From Streptomyces aurantiogriseus (GTDB lineage: Bacteria; Actinomycetota; Actinomycetes; Streptomycetales; Streptomycetaceae), in NCBI RefSeq assembly GCF_014649375.1, contig NZ_BMSX01000024.1, forward strand, positions 1-64,000: a stretch of DNA of 64,000 bases, in the 5' to 3' direction. This document shows, one piece after another, positions 33,320-40,573 of the stretch (position 1 is the first letter of the stretch; the number at the start of each line of letters is the position of its first letter). The translations under genes were made by a program, and so were the position numbers. The notes beneath the pieces are model-generated. The model did no database searches and had not been told where the DNA came from. It saw nothing but the letters and a program-made list of their open reading frames with translations.

Positions 33320-33460
33320 GCCTTGGGGGCCGCTATCGATAGCGCCAGACCCTGCTATCGATAGCGGCCCCGATAGCGCCCCAAACCCGCTCTGATCAGG
33401 CCGCTAGTGCATAGCGGCCCACCTGCGGAAACCCCTGAGACCCGCCTGGAAGGGCACTTC
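33320..33460. promoter_or_regulatory. Candidate clt (TraB recognition region) with CGATAGCG repeats
   Basis: Directly after traB are a 14-bp palindrome CGCTATCGATAGCG (33331-33344), GCTATCGATAGC (33354-33365), a half site CGATAGCG (33371-33378) and an inverted pair CCGCTA-N5-TAGCGG (33401-33417). The octamer CGATAGCG occurs three times in one direction. In pSVH1 and relatives clt lies at the end of traB and consists of 8-bp TraB recognition repeats, so position and repeat size fit. The octamer sequence is this element's own. Confidence 0.6.
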
Positions 33461-33715
33461 ATGGCCTTCACCCTGTTCGCTATCACGCTCCTGCTTGGCG
33501 TCACGTTGTGTTACGCCGCTGTGTGTGCCGCCTCGCCGTTCGGCGACTGCCGCAAGTGCCGCGGCATGGGCCACCAGCTCAAGACCAACCGCAAGGGACA
33601 GCTCAAGCGCGGCAAGGACTGCCGCCGCTGCCACGCCACCGGCAAGCGCATACGCGCCGGCCGGTGGCTCTACAACCGCTGGGCTCGCATCTACCGCGCC
33701 GGCACCGCCGACTGA
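33461..33715 (+). CDS. Small membrane protein with zinc-knuckle motifs (AICE)
   Basis: 84 residues. An N-terminal membrane helix (FTLFAITLLLGVTLCYAAV) is followed by a DnaJ-like double CxxC pattern (CRKCRGMGHQ and CRRCHATGKRI) and a basic tail. GGAAGGG precedes the ATG. This type is common beside traB in AICEs and may be a spread protein; role unknown. Confidence 0.7.
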   Translation: MAFTLFAITLLLGVTLCYAAVCAASPFGDCRKCRGMGHQLKTNRKGQLKRGKDCRRCHATGKRIRAGRWLYNRWARIYRAGTAD

Positions 33716-33731
33716 CCCCGGGAGACCAGCC

Positions 33732-33920
33732 ATGACCTACCACCCCGAGCAGCGCCGCCCGCGCGTCATCGTCTGCCACGACGAGGCGAGCGACTTCCTG
33801 CCCTTCGCCGACCTTCAGGACCGGTTCCGCGCCGATCCGGTCAGCCTCGCCGACCTGCACCGCGTACTGGCCGACATGCGTGCCCGGTTCACCAACCTCG
33901 CCCGTCCGGAGGACTCCTGA
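33732..33920 (+). CDS. Small hypothetical AICE protein
   Basis: 62 residues, ATG with GGAGACC upstream, stop overlapping the next start. Sequence has an acidic-hydrophobic centre (ASDFLPFADLQDRFRADP) and an amphipathic C-terminal helix. Unrecognised. Confidence 0.55.
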   Translation: MTYHPEQRRPRVIVCHDEASDFLPFADLQDRFRADPVSLADLHRVLADMRARFTNLARPEDS

Positions 33921-34114
33921 TGGTCTTGAACATCTCCGCCGTGCTGCTGTTCGGCGCCGCCTCGTTCTTCGCCGTCAAGACCCGGTCCGCCGGGGGCGGT
34001 GCCGCCCTGGTGCTGTTCCTGTTCGGGTTCTTCGTCGCCGGAACCGGCGCGTACGAGCCCATCCACAACCTCGTGCAGGCGTCCGCCGACGCCCTCTCCG
34101 CGCTCGGCAAGTGA
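33920..34114 (+). CDS. Small membrane protein, SpdA/SpdD-like (AICE)
   Basis: 64 residues with two hydrophobic segments (ISAVLLFGAASFFAV and AALVLFLFGFFVAGTG) and a short amphipathic tail. Size and place in the operon fit the small Spd spread proteins of Streptomyces conjugative elements. Confidence 0.65.
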   Translation: MVLNISAVLLFGAASFFAVKTRSAGGGAALVLFLFGFFVAGTGAYEPIHNLVQASADALSALGK

Positions 34115-34128
34115 GAGGAGACCACCCC

Positions 34129-34722
34129 GTGAACGAACCCATCGTCGCGCGGCACTGGCTCGCCATCGCCGCGCCCAAAGCCGCGCCCGCCGTCGCCACG
34201 ACGACCGTGCTCGCGCTGGCCCGGATCTGGAACGCCAACGGCGCCGAACACTCCGTCGGCAACGCGGCCCTCATGACCGTGCTCGCCGCCGGGGCCGCAG
34301 CGGGTGGCGCGTCGCTGGCCCGCGCCGGCGAACCCGTGCTCGCCGCCGTCGGCTACGCCGTCTCGGGCAGCCTCGCCCTCGCCGGGGTGGCCGGATATTC
34401 CGACGGTCTGTCCCTGCCGCTGCTGCTGTGGGCGCTGACCACCGTGCTCGCCTACTGCTTCGCCGCCCGCCACTGGCGCCAGGACCGCCGCGAGACGGTC
34501 GCGTTCGAGCGGCAGGTGAGCGAGCGGCGCGAGGAACACGCCCACATCGAACGCGTCGAGACCCTGCGCGCTCAGACGCAGGTCGAGGTGGCCCGCAGTG
34601 GAGCCGCCTACGCCGAACAGCTCGCCCAGGCACTCATCACCCGCGCCACGCTGCCCGGCTTCGACCCTCGGACCGTCGAGGCCGCGGGTCTGCCCGCCAT
34701 CGAGACCAGCAAGGAGCAGTAA
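34129..34722 (+). CDS. Membrane protein with coiled-coil tail, Spd-like (AICE)
   Basis: 197 residues from GTG, GAGGAG upstream. Three or four membrane segments in the first 115 residues (ALMTVLAAGAAAGGASLARA; AVGYAVSGSLALAGVAGYS; LPLLLWALTTVLAYCFAA) are followed by a charged coiled coil (FERQVSERREEHAHIERVET). It likely acts with TraB and SpdB in spreading. Confidence 0.7.
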   Translation: MNEPIVARHWLAIAAPKAAPAVATTTVLALARIWNANGAEHSVGNAALMTVLAAGAAAGGASLARAGEPVLAAVGYAVSGSLALAGVAGYSDGLSLPLLLWALTTVLAYCFAARHWRQDRRETVAFERQVSERREEHAHIERVETLRAQTQVEVARSGAAYAEQLAQALITRATLPGFDPRTVEAAGLPAIETSKEQ

Positions 34723-34725
34723 GCC

Positions 34726-35205
34726 ATGTTCGAGATCCGCATCATCTGCGATCCCGCCGACACCGAACCGATCGTCGCCGCGCTGGACCGGACGTTCACG
34801 ACCGGCACCGTGAGTGTCTACCCCTCCCGTGACCGCAAGCGGAACCGCCTCTACGCCCGCGCCGAGTACGAGCCCGCCGACGCAGAGCCCACCGCACCCT
34901 GGCCCACCCCCGAGGAGGCATACGCCAACGCCCCGAGCATCAACAGCGAGATCGGCTGGGTGGCGCGCACCCTCGCTGCTGCCGAGTGCTTCACCGAGCT
35001 GGGACGTGACTTCTACCTGCGCAAGGCCGCGCTGCTGGACCGCATCGCGCTCCTGGACGAACCCCACGATCTATTCAGTGACGCCACCGAGACCGCCGAC
35101 GCGGCGGCCGTGTTCCTGATGGACATGGACCAGCCGGGCCCGTTCCACGACCCGCGCACCTACGTCCGTCAGCAGTACGCCCACTGGCTCAGCGCCGAGC
35201 AGTAG
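34726..35205 (+). CDS. Hypothetical AICE protein
   Basis: 159 residues. An N-terminal ferredoxin-like segment (FEIRIICDPADTEPIVAALD) is followed by a linker and a helical C-terminus (SEIGWVARTLAAAECFTELG). It resembles proteins conserved in this position in AICEs; no function known. It is last in the spread operon, 85 bp before the methyltransferase-like gene. Confidence 0.65.
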   Translation: MFEIRIICDPADTEPIVAALDRTFTTGTVSVYPSRDRKRNRLYARAEYEPADAEPTAPWPTPEEAYANAPSINSEIGWVARTLAAAECFTELGRDFYLRKAALLDRIALLDEPHDLFSDATETADAAAVFLMDMDQPGPFHDPRTYVRQQYAHWLSAEQ

Positions 35206-35213
35206 CTGTGGCT

Positions 35214-35250
35214 GGGGCGGTCGCCTCTCGCCAAAGACCGCGACCGCCCC
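35214..35250 (+). promoter_or_regulatory. AICE leader hairpin, copy 3
   Basis: Perfect 11-bp arms GGGGCGGTCGC/GCGACCGCCCC with loop CTCTCGCCAAAGACC, 40 bp before the ATG at 35290, followed by CCCTTCGACAGAAACAGGAGA. It starts 9 bp after the preceding stop. Confidence 0.75.
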
Positions 35251-35289
35251 GGTTCTCCGTCCCTTCGACAGAAACAGGAGACCCCCAGC

Positions 35290-36018
35290 ATGACCCAACC
35301 CACCCCCATCCGGCGAGACCGATCCCGGCCGCGCCTGTTGGATCTGTTCTCGTGCGCCAGCGGCGCTGGCAAGGGGTATGAGGATGCAGGGTTCGCCGTG
35401 GACGGTTGCGACATCGCCCACCGCCCGCACTACCCCTTCCTGTACCACCAGGGCGACGCCCTCGACTACCTTGTCCGCCTCATCGCTACGGGCGAGATCC
35501 GCCGGTACGCGTTCGTCCATGCCTCCCCGCCGTGCCAGCACGGATGTGCCCTGACCGTGGGCACCAACGCATCGCAGGGATGGGGCCGCGCTCACGTCGA
35601 CCTGGTGGCGCCCACGCGCGACCTGCTCGACAGGACCGGCCTGCCGTACGTCATCGAGCAGCCGAACGGCCGCGCGAAGATCCGCAAGGATCTGACGCTG
35701 TGCGGTGAGATGTTCGGGCTCGGGGTCATCCGGCACCGCAACTTCGAGTTGGGCGGCTGGACCATCGAGAAGCCGGCGCACGTCCCGCACCGTGGGCGGG
35801 TACGCGGCTACCGGCACGGCCGCTTCTACGACGGCCCGTACGTGGCCGCGTACGGCAGCGGCGGGGGCAAGCCGTCAGTCCCGGAGCTTCAGGCCGCGAT
35901 GGGCATCACATGGACCGACATGCGCGAGGAGCTGACCGAGGCGATCCCTCCCGCCTACAGCGAGTTCATCGGCCGCGCCTACCTCGCCGCCACGGGGACG
36001 CTGGGGGCGGTCGCATGA
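35290..36018 (+). CDS. C5 cytosine DNA methyltransferase-like protein (AICE)
   Basis: 242 residues. SAM-binding motif I is LLDLFSCASGAGKGYEDAGF; the catalytic motif is VHASPPCQHG, and motif VI is represented by VIEQPNG. It is shorter than usual C5 methylases and the target-recognition region is reduced, so it may be a minimal phage-type methylase. No restriction endonuclease gene is adjacent. An AICE could use it to protect itself from host restriction. The third leader hairpin precedes it, and its stop overlaps the Prim-Pol start. Confidence 0.75.
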   Translation: MTQPTPIRRDRSRPRLLDLFSCASGAGKGYEDAGFAVDGCDIAHRPHYPFLYHQGDALDYLVRLIATGEIRRYAFVHASPPCQHGCALTVGTNASQGWGRAHVDLVAPTRDLLDRTGLPYVIEQPNGRAKIRKDLTLCGEMFGLGVIRHRNFELGGWTIEKPAHVPHRGRVRGYRHGRFYDGPYVAAYGSGGGKPSVPELQAAMGITWTDMREELTEAIPPAYSEFIGRAYLAATGTLGAVA

Positions 36019-36896
36019 GCACCGTGATCCCCCACCAGCGGACCGCGCTGCACCTGGCTGAGGCCGGAGTGCCGGTCCTGCCGCTGCGGGACGGCAAGGT
36101 GCCGTTCGGCAACTGCCGTGCCTGCGCCAAGAACACTTGCGGCGGCAGGCCGAACATGAAGCGCGCGGGCACCTGCCGCTGCCCCGCCCCCTGCCACGCC
36201 TGGGCCGCCGCCGCCACCACCGACCGCGCCGTCATCACGTCCCCGCTATGGGCGGCAGCATGGGAGCGAGCCGTGTGCGTCGGCTACTACCCCGGCGGGG
36301 CGGGGCTGACCACGGTCGACCTCGACAACGCGGCGGCCGTCGCCTGGGCCCACGAGACCCTGCCCGCCACCCGCACCGTGCCGACGACACGCGGTGAGCA
36401 CTGGCTCTACCGGGGCGTCATGGGGTCACACAACGCGGTCCGGGCGGGCGTCGACGTCAAGTCCCTGATGTCATACGCGCGTTGGCTCGGTCCGGGCGCC
36501 GGCCGCATGGCCGATCTGCCGTCGGCAGTCCGCGACCTGGTGGTGAGGGAAGAGACCACCCCCGCCCGCGGGGAGGTGGTCTCTTCCCTCCCCGAGCGCG
36601 CCACGTGGGACCGCACGGTTGCCACCGGATGCCGCCACACCGACGGCTACGTCCGCACCGGCCTGGAACGTGGCCTCACCCTCGTGCGCTCCCGCGTCGA
36701 ATCCGGCGCCGGATCACAGGCGTTCGGCGTGGCCCGGTTCCTCGCCGCCCAGCACACCGCCTGCCCCGGACCGTGCGGACTGGACGTCATCGGGGCAGAG
36801 ATCGTGGCCGCGGCCGTCTCGGTCGGTGTCCCCGAGCCCTACGCCCGCCGCGCGGTCGCCAACGGGCTCAGCGCGGCCGAGAGGGGCGCCACATGA
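36015..36896 (+). CDS. Bifunctional DNA primase/polymerase (Prim-Pol), RepPP-type replication protein
   Basis: 293 residues. An N-terminal Cys-rich insertion (CRACAKNTCGGRPNMKRAGT, then CRCPAPCH) is followed by the Prim-Pol core with the metal-binding VDLDN (about residue 99) and the TTRGEHWLYRG segment containing the conserved His. This is the AEP-type replication primase typical of one AICE replication class. It works with the DUF3987 protein encoded 160 bp downstream and the iteron region at 38599-38914. A GGGAAGAGACCACC inverted repeat lies inside the gene at 36548-36593. Confidence 0.88.
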   Translation: MSTVIPHQRTALHLAEAGVPVLPLRDGKVPFGNCRACAKNTCGGRPNMKRAGTCRCPAPCHAWAAAATTDRAVITSPLWAAAWERAVCVGYYPGGAGLTTVDLDNAAAVAWAHETLPATRTVPTTRGEHWLYRGVMGSHNAVRAGVDVKSLMSYARWLGPGAGRMADLPSAVRDLVVREETTPARGEVVSSLPERATWDRTVATGCRHTDGYVRTGLERGLTLVRSRVESGAGSQAFGVARFLAAQHTACPGPCGLDVIGAEIVAAAVSVGVPEPYARRAVANGLSAAERGAT

Positions 36897-37057
36897 CCTA
36901 TAAGCCCTTCAACCCCTTGAAACAGCCTCAGAACGCCACACAGGCCGCACCACGGGCCACCGTAGGCGACCGAAGGAACGTCGCCGAAGGCGTCCGCACT
37001 GCACTTGGTCCTGACCCGCACGTCGGCGATCCCACCGAAGGGAGGGCAGCCTCATGA
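36893..37057 (+). CDS. Small AICE protein between the replication genes
   Basis: 54 residues, ATG overlapping the Prim-Pol stop, and its stop overlapping the next start. The sequence is polar and probably disordered (KQPQNATQAAPRATVGDRRN). Its strict overlap with both neighbours supports real translation. Confidence 0.5.
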   Translation: MTYKPFNPLKQPQNATQAAPRATVGDRRNVAEGVRTALGPDPHVGDPTEGRAAS

Positions 37058-38598
37058 CCGCACAGCCTGTGGACAGCACCGACCTGTGGGCCGGACTGCC
37101 CACCCTTGACGCGCCGCCCGCACCCGTGTGGGAGGACCCCGTTCCCCTCGCCGGACCCCGCAAGCTCGCGCCCTTCCCCACCGCCTCCCTTCCAGGGTGG
37201 CTGCGGGAGTTCGTGGCCGCGGTCGCCGAGGAGACACAGACCCCCGTCGACCTCGCCGGATGCATCGCCCTGTCCGTGCTCGCCACCGCGGCGGGCGGTA
37301 GGGCAGTGGTGCAGGTGCGCGGACACTGGCGCGAGCCCACCAACCTCTACGTCGTGGTCTCGCTGCCGCCCGCCAACCGGAAGTCCGCTGTGTTCGGTCT
37401 ACTCACCGACCCGCTGTACGAGGCCGAACAGCAGCTCCGCACGCTGGTCCAACCGGCCATCGTGGAAGCCGAGATGACCGCCCGCCTCGCCAAGGAGGCA
37501 GCCGACAAGGCCGCGTCCAAGGCAGCCACGGCAGGCGCGGACGAGCGGGATGAACTGGTGTCCACGGCGATCGCACTGGCGCAGACCGCGGACAGCGTCA
37601 GCGTGCCGGCCAAACCGCAGTTGCTCGCCGACGACACCACCGCCGAGACGGTCACCTCCCGCATGGCCGAGCAGGGCGGCCGGATCTCCGTCATGTCCGC
37701 GGAGGGCGACATCTTCGACATCATCGCCGGACGCTACTCCGGCAAGCCCAACATGGGGGTCTTCCTCAAAGGCCACGCCGGAGACCGCCTCAAGGTCGAC
37801 CGGCAGACCCGCGAGGAATACATCGAACACCCCGCCCTCACCATGGGGCTGTGCGTGCAGCCACAGGTCCTGGACGACATCGGACGTCAGGACGGGTTCA
37901 AGGGCCGCGGGCTGCTCGGCAGGTTCCTCTACTCGGTCCCCGAGTCGCTGGTCGGCCGCCGCAAGATCGAGCCGGACCCCATCCCCGAGCAGGTGATGGA
38001 GACCTACCGGCGTCACGTCCTCGACCTGACGCTGTTCCTCGCCGAGTGGACCGATCCGGCCCTCATCCAGCTCACCCCCGAGGCGGTCGCCGCCCTGAAA
38101 GCCTTTCAGGCACGGGTGGAACCGATGCTGGAAGCCCGCGGCGGCATCATGGGCCAGATCGGCGATTGGGGCGGCAAGCTGGTCGGCGCCACCGCCCGCA
38201 TGGCCGCCCTGCTCCACCTCGCCGAACACCTCACCAAAGGGCACACGGTGCCCGTGGCGGAAGCCACCATGCGCGACGCGATCGCGCTGGCCGAGTACTT
38301 CATCAGCCACAGCCTCGCCGCGTTCGACTCCATGGGCGCCGACCGCATCGTCGAGCGGGCCCGCACCGTGCTGGAAGTCCTCCACGCCCACGGGTGGCGC
38401 GAGGTCAGCAAGCGGGACCTGATGGTCAAGCTCTCCCGCTCCGAGTTCCGCACCGCCAACGACCTCGATCCGGTCCTGGCCCTGCTGGAAGACCACGGCT
38501 ACGTGCGCGCCCAAGCCGTCCAGCGCACCGGAGGACGCGGCCGGCCGCCCTCCCCCCGCTACCTCATCCACCCCCGCCTGACCGACCCGACCGCCTGA
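37054..38598 (+). CDS. DUF3987/YfjI-type replication protein (helicase-like)
   Basis: 514 residues. The N-terminal LPGWLREFVAAVAEETQTPV and a modified P-loop (LPPANRKSAVFG) mark the DUF3987/YfjI family, followed by SVMSAEGDIFDIIAGRYSG and a C-terminal winged-helix-like end (VSKRDLMVKLSRSEFRTAND). Such proteins accompany Prim-Pol primases in AICEs and probably supply origin binding or unwinding. A coiled-coil insertion (residues about 135-170) is rich in Ala and Lys. Confidence 0.8.
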   Translation: MTAQPVDSTDLWAGLPTLDAPPAPVWEDPVPLAGPRKLAPFPTASLPGWLREFVAAVAEETQTPVDLAGCIALSVLATAAGGRAVVQVRGHWREPTNLYVVVSLPPANRKSAVFGLLTDPLYEAEQQLRTLVQPAIVEAEMTARLAKEAADKAASKAATAGADERDELVSTAIALAQTADSVSVPAKPQLLADDTTAETVTSRMAEQGGRISVMSAEGDIFDIIAGRYSGKPNMGVFLKGHAGDRLKVDRQTREEYIEHPALTMGLCVQPQVLDDIGRQDGFKGRGLLGRFLYSVPESLVGRRKIEPDPIPEQVMETYRRHVLDLTLFLAEWTDPALIQLTPEAVAALKAFQARVEPMLEARGGIMGQIGDWGGKLVGATARMAALLHLAEHLTKGHTVPVAEATMRDAIALAEYFISHSLAAFDSMGADRIVERARTVLEVLHAHGWREVSKRDLMVKLSRSEFRTANDLDPVLALLEDHGYVRAQAVQRTGGRGRPPSPRYLIHPRLTDPTA

Positions 38599-38914
38599 CC
38601 CCGGCCACAGAAACCACAGAATCACAGAAATAACCCCGGCAAGCCCCTGACCAGCACTGACACTCCTGCCAGGGGCTCGCGGAGCGCTGCCACAGAAACC
38701 AACCGAGAAGCCACAGAAATAGCCCGCCACTGGCCCCCGCCGGTCCGGCCGCCTATTTCTGTGGAACTTCCCGCGATTTCTGTGGCAGCCCCCACGGTGC
38801 GGCATCGCCGCAGGTCAGCCCCGCAATGCAGGGTTTCTGTGGTTTTCGAGGTTTCTGTGGCGGCTCTCGGCTGGTCCCACCACCTTCCCTTGCTCTCTCG
38901 CCCAAGGAGGAGTC
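38599..38914. other. Candidate AICE replication origin with nine CCACAGAAA iterons
   Basis: Plus-oriented sites: 38605-38613, 38614-38622 (last base T), 38622-38630 (first base T), 38690-38698, 38711-38719. Minus-oriented TTTCTGTGG: 38756-38764, 38777-38785, 38834-38842, 38852-38860. The two sets face each other around 38720-38755. A hairpin AGCCCCTG/CAGGGGCT (38642-38672) lies among them and may terminate the replication transcript. Position directly after the replication genes and before xis-int supports an origin; excisionase binding is an alternative. Confidence 0.75.
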
Positions 38915-39106
38915 GTGGCCAAGCCCCGCGACGAGATGCTGACCATCCCCGAAGTGATCGAAGAGATAGGCGTACCGCGAGCGACGTTCTACCGCTGGCG
39001 CCAGCTCAGGAAGGGCCCGAAGGCCATCAAACTCCCGAACGGCTCGGTGCGAATCCGTCGCTCGGAACTGGAGCGCTGGATCGAAACCCGAGAGGAAGCC
39101 GCGTGA
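38915..39106 (+). CDS. xis: Excisionase (Xis), small HTH protein
   Basis: 63 residues from GTG with AAGGAGGAG upstream. MerR/Xis-type winged helix: TIPEVIEEIGVPRATFYRWR, then LPNGSVRIRRSELERWI. The stop overlaps the integrase GTG by 4 bp, the usual xis-int arrangement. It should bind the attachment region and direct excision. Confidence 0.88.
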   Translation: MAKPRDEMLTIPEVIEEIGVPRATFYRWRQLRKGPKAIKLPNGSVRIRRSELERWIETREEAA

Positions 39107-40569
39107 ACCACCGCAAGACCACGGGCGCCCGCAGCAGCGGGCGCCCGTCCGGCCCTGAGACACCGGCCCCCACCCTTTCCACTGACGTACGGGTCTGGAA
39201 GGTGAACAAGGTGAAGAGCAAGAAGGCGCCGTACCAGCTCCGTTGGACGGTAGCGGGCAAGGTGAAGACGGCCAGCTTCACCACCGTCGCGCTCGCTGAG
39301 AGTCGGCGCTCGGAGTTGTGGCAAGCCATGCGTAGGGGCGAGGCGTTCGACGTGGACACCGGCTTGCCAGAGTCCGAATTCCGGGCCGCAGCGGCGAAGG
39401 AGAACACCAAACCAGACCCGTCATGGTGGGATTTCTGCCGCGAGTACATGGCGGCGCGGTGGCGTACCGCAGCGGCGAAGACGCGTGAAGGTATCGCTGA
39501 CAGCCTGGCCACCGTGGCGCTTGCCATGATGGGCGACGGAGCGAAGGCACCGACCCCTGAGGAAGTGCGGCTGGCCGTGCGCTGGGCTGTCGTACCGGCT
39601 CACAAGGGCGAAGAGCCCCCGCCCGACCTCGTGGCCGCCTGTACGTGGCTCTCCAACCGTTCGCTTCCGCTGTCCTCGCTGACGGACCCGAGAATTCTCC
39701 GGGACGTTCAGTACCGGCTTTCCTTCAAATTGGACGGCACCCCTGCGGCAGGAGAGACGTATAAGCGGCGTCGTCGCGGCTTCAACACCGCCATGGAGTA
39801 CGCGATCGAGGCGGGCTATCTGGACGAAAACCCGCTAGCCAACGTGAAGCGGACCGGACCTACGGGCGGTGACTTGGTGGATCCTCGGGTCCTGGTCAAT
39901 GCGGCTCAGGGGACTTCACTCCTCATGGCCGTCTCGTACGTGGGGTCCGTGCACCGCAACCGCGGCCGTCGACTGGTCGCCTTCTTTGGCTGCCAGCTCT
40001 ACGCCGCACTGAGGCCGGCTGAAGCGGTCGGGTTGCGAGAGAAGGACTGCTACCTGCCCGAGACCGGCTGGGGGACCCTCACCCTTCGGGAAACCCGCCC
40101 GGTGTCCGGCAAGAAGTGGACCGATTCGGGGCAGCGCCACGACAAGCGGGGGCTCAAGTCGCGTGAGGTCAAAGCTGACCGGCCTGTCCCCATACCGCCG
40201 CTGCTGGTTGCGATGCTCCGGGAGCACATCACGGAGTTCAGCCCGGCCAAAGACGGCAGGCTTTTCGCCAACGAGCGCGGTGGCGTGCTGGGGGCGTCCA
40301 GCTACTGGAGGGTGTGGAAGGAAGCAAGGCCCTTCGCCCTCCCGCCAGACAAGACGAATTCCCCGCTCGCGCACCGGCCTTACGACCTTCGGCACACCTG
40401 CATCACGAACTGGCTGAATGCTGGGGTCCCCGTGGCTGAGGTTGCTCGTCGCGCGGGCAACTCCCCAGAGGTCATCCACCGCCGCTACGAGGGCTGCATC
40501 GACGGCCACGAGGAGCTGAACAACAGGAAAATCGAGGCGGCTATGGGATGGGAGGAAACGGAGCGTTGA
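39103..40569 (+). CDS. int: Tyrosine site-specific recombinase (AICE integrase)
   Basis: 488 residues from a GTG overlapping xis. An N-terminal DNA-binding part with an SAM-like domain (residues about 110-250) is followed by the catalytic domain: Arg in ALRPAEAVGL (about 302), the HRPYDLRHTC box (His and Arg, about 427) and the nucleophile Tyr in HRRYEGC (about 462). All catalytic residues are present. It lies about 1.4 kb from the tRNA-Arg attachment site it presumably uses. Confidence 0.95.
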   Translation: MNHRKTTGARSSGRPSGPETPAPTLSTDVRVWKVNKVKSKKAPYQLRWTVAGKVKTASFTTVALAESRRSELWQAMRRGEAFDVDTGLPESEFRAAAAKENTKPDPSWWDFCREYMAARWRTAAAKTREGIADSLATVALAMMGDGAKAPTPEEVRLAVRWAVVPAHKGEEPPPDLVAACTWLSNRSLPLSSLTDPRILRDVQYRLSFKLDGTPAAGETYKRRRRGFNTAMEYAIEAGYLDENPLANVKRTGPTGGDLVDPRVLVNAAQGTSLLMAVSYVGSVHRNRGRRLVAFFGCQLYAALRPAEAVGLREKDCYLPETGWGTLTLRETRPVSGKKWTDSGQRHDKRGLKSREVKADRPVPIPPLLVAMLREHITEFSPAKDGRLFANERGGVLGASSYWRVWKEARPFALPPDKTNSPLAHRPYDLRHTCITNWLNAGVPVAEVARRAGNSPEVIHRRYEGCIDGHEELNNRKIEAAMGWEETER

Positions 40570-40573
40570 TCTT

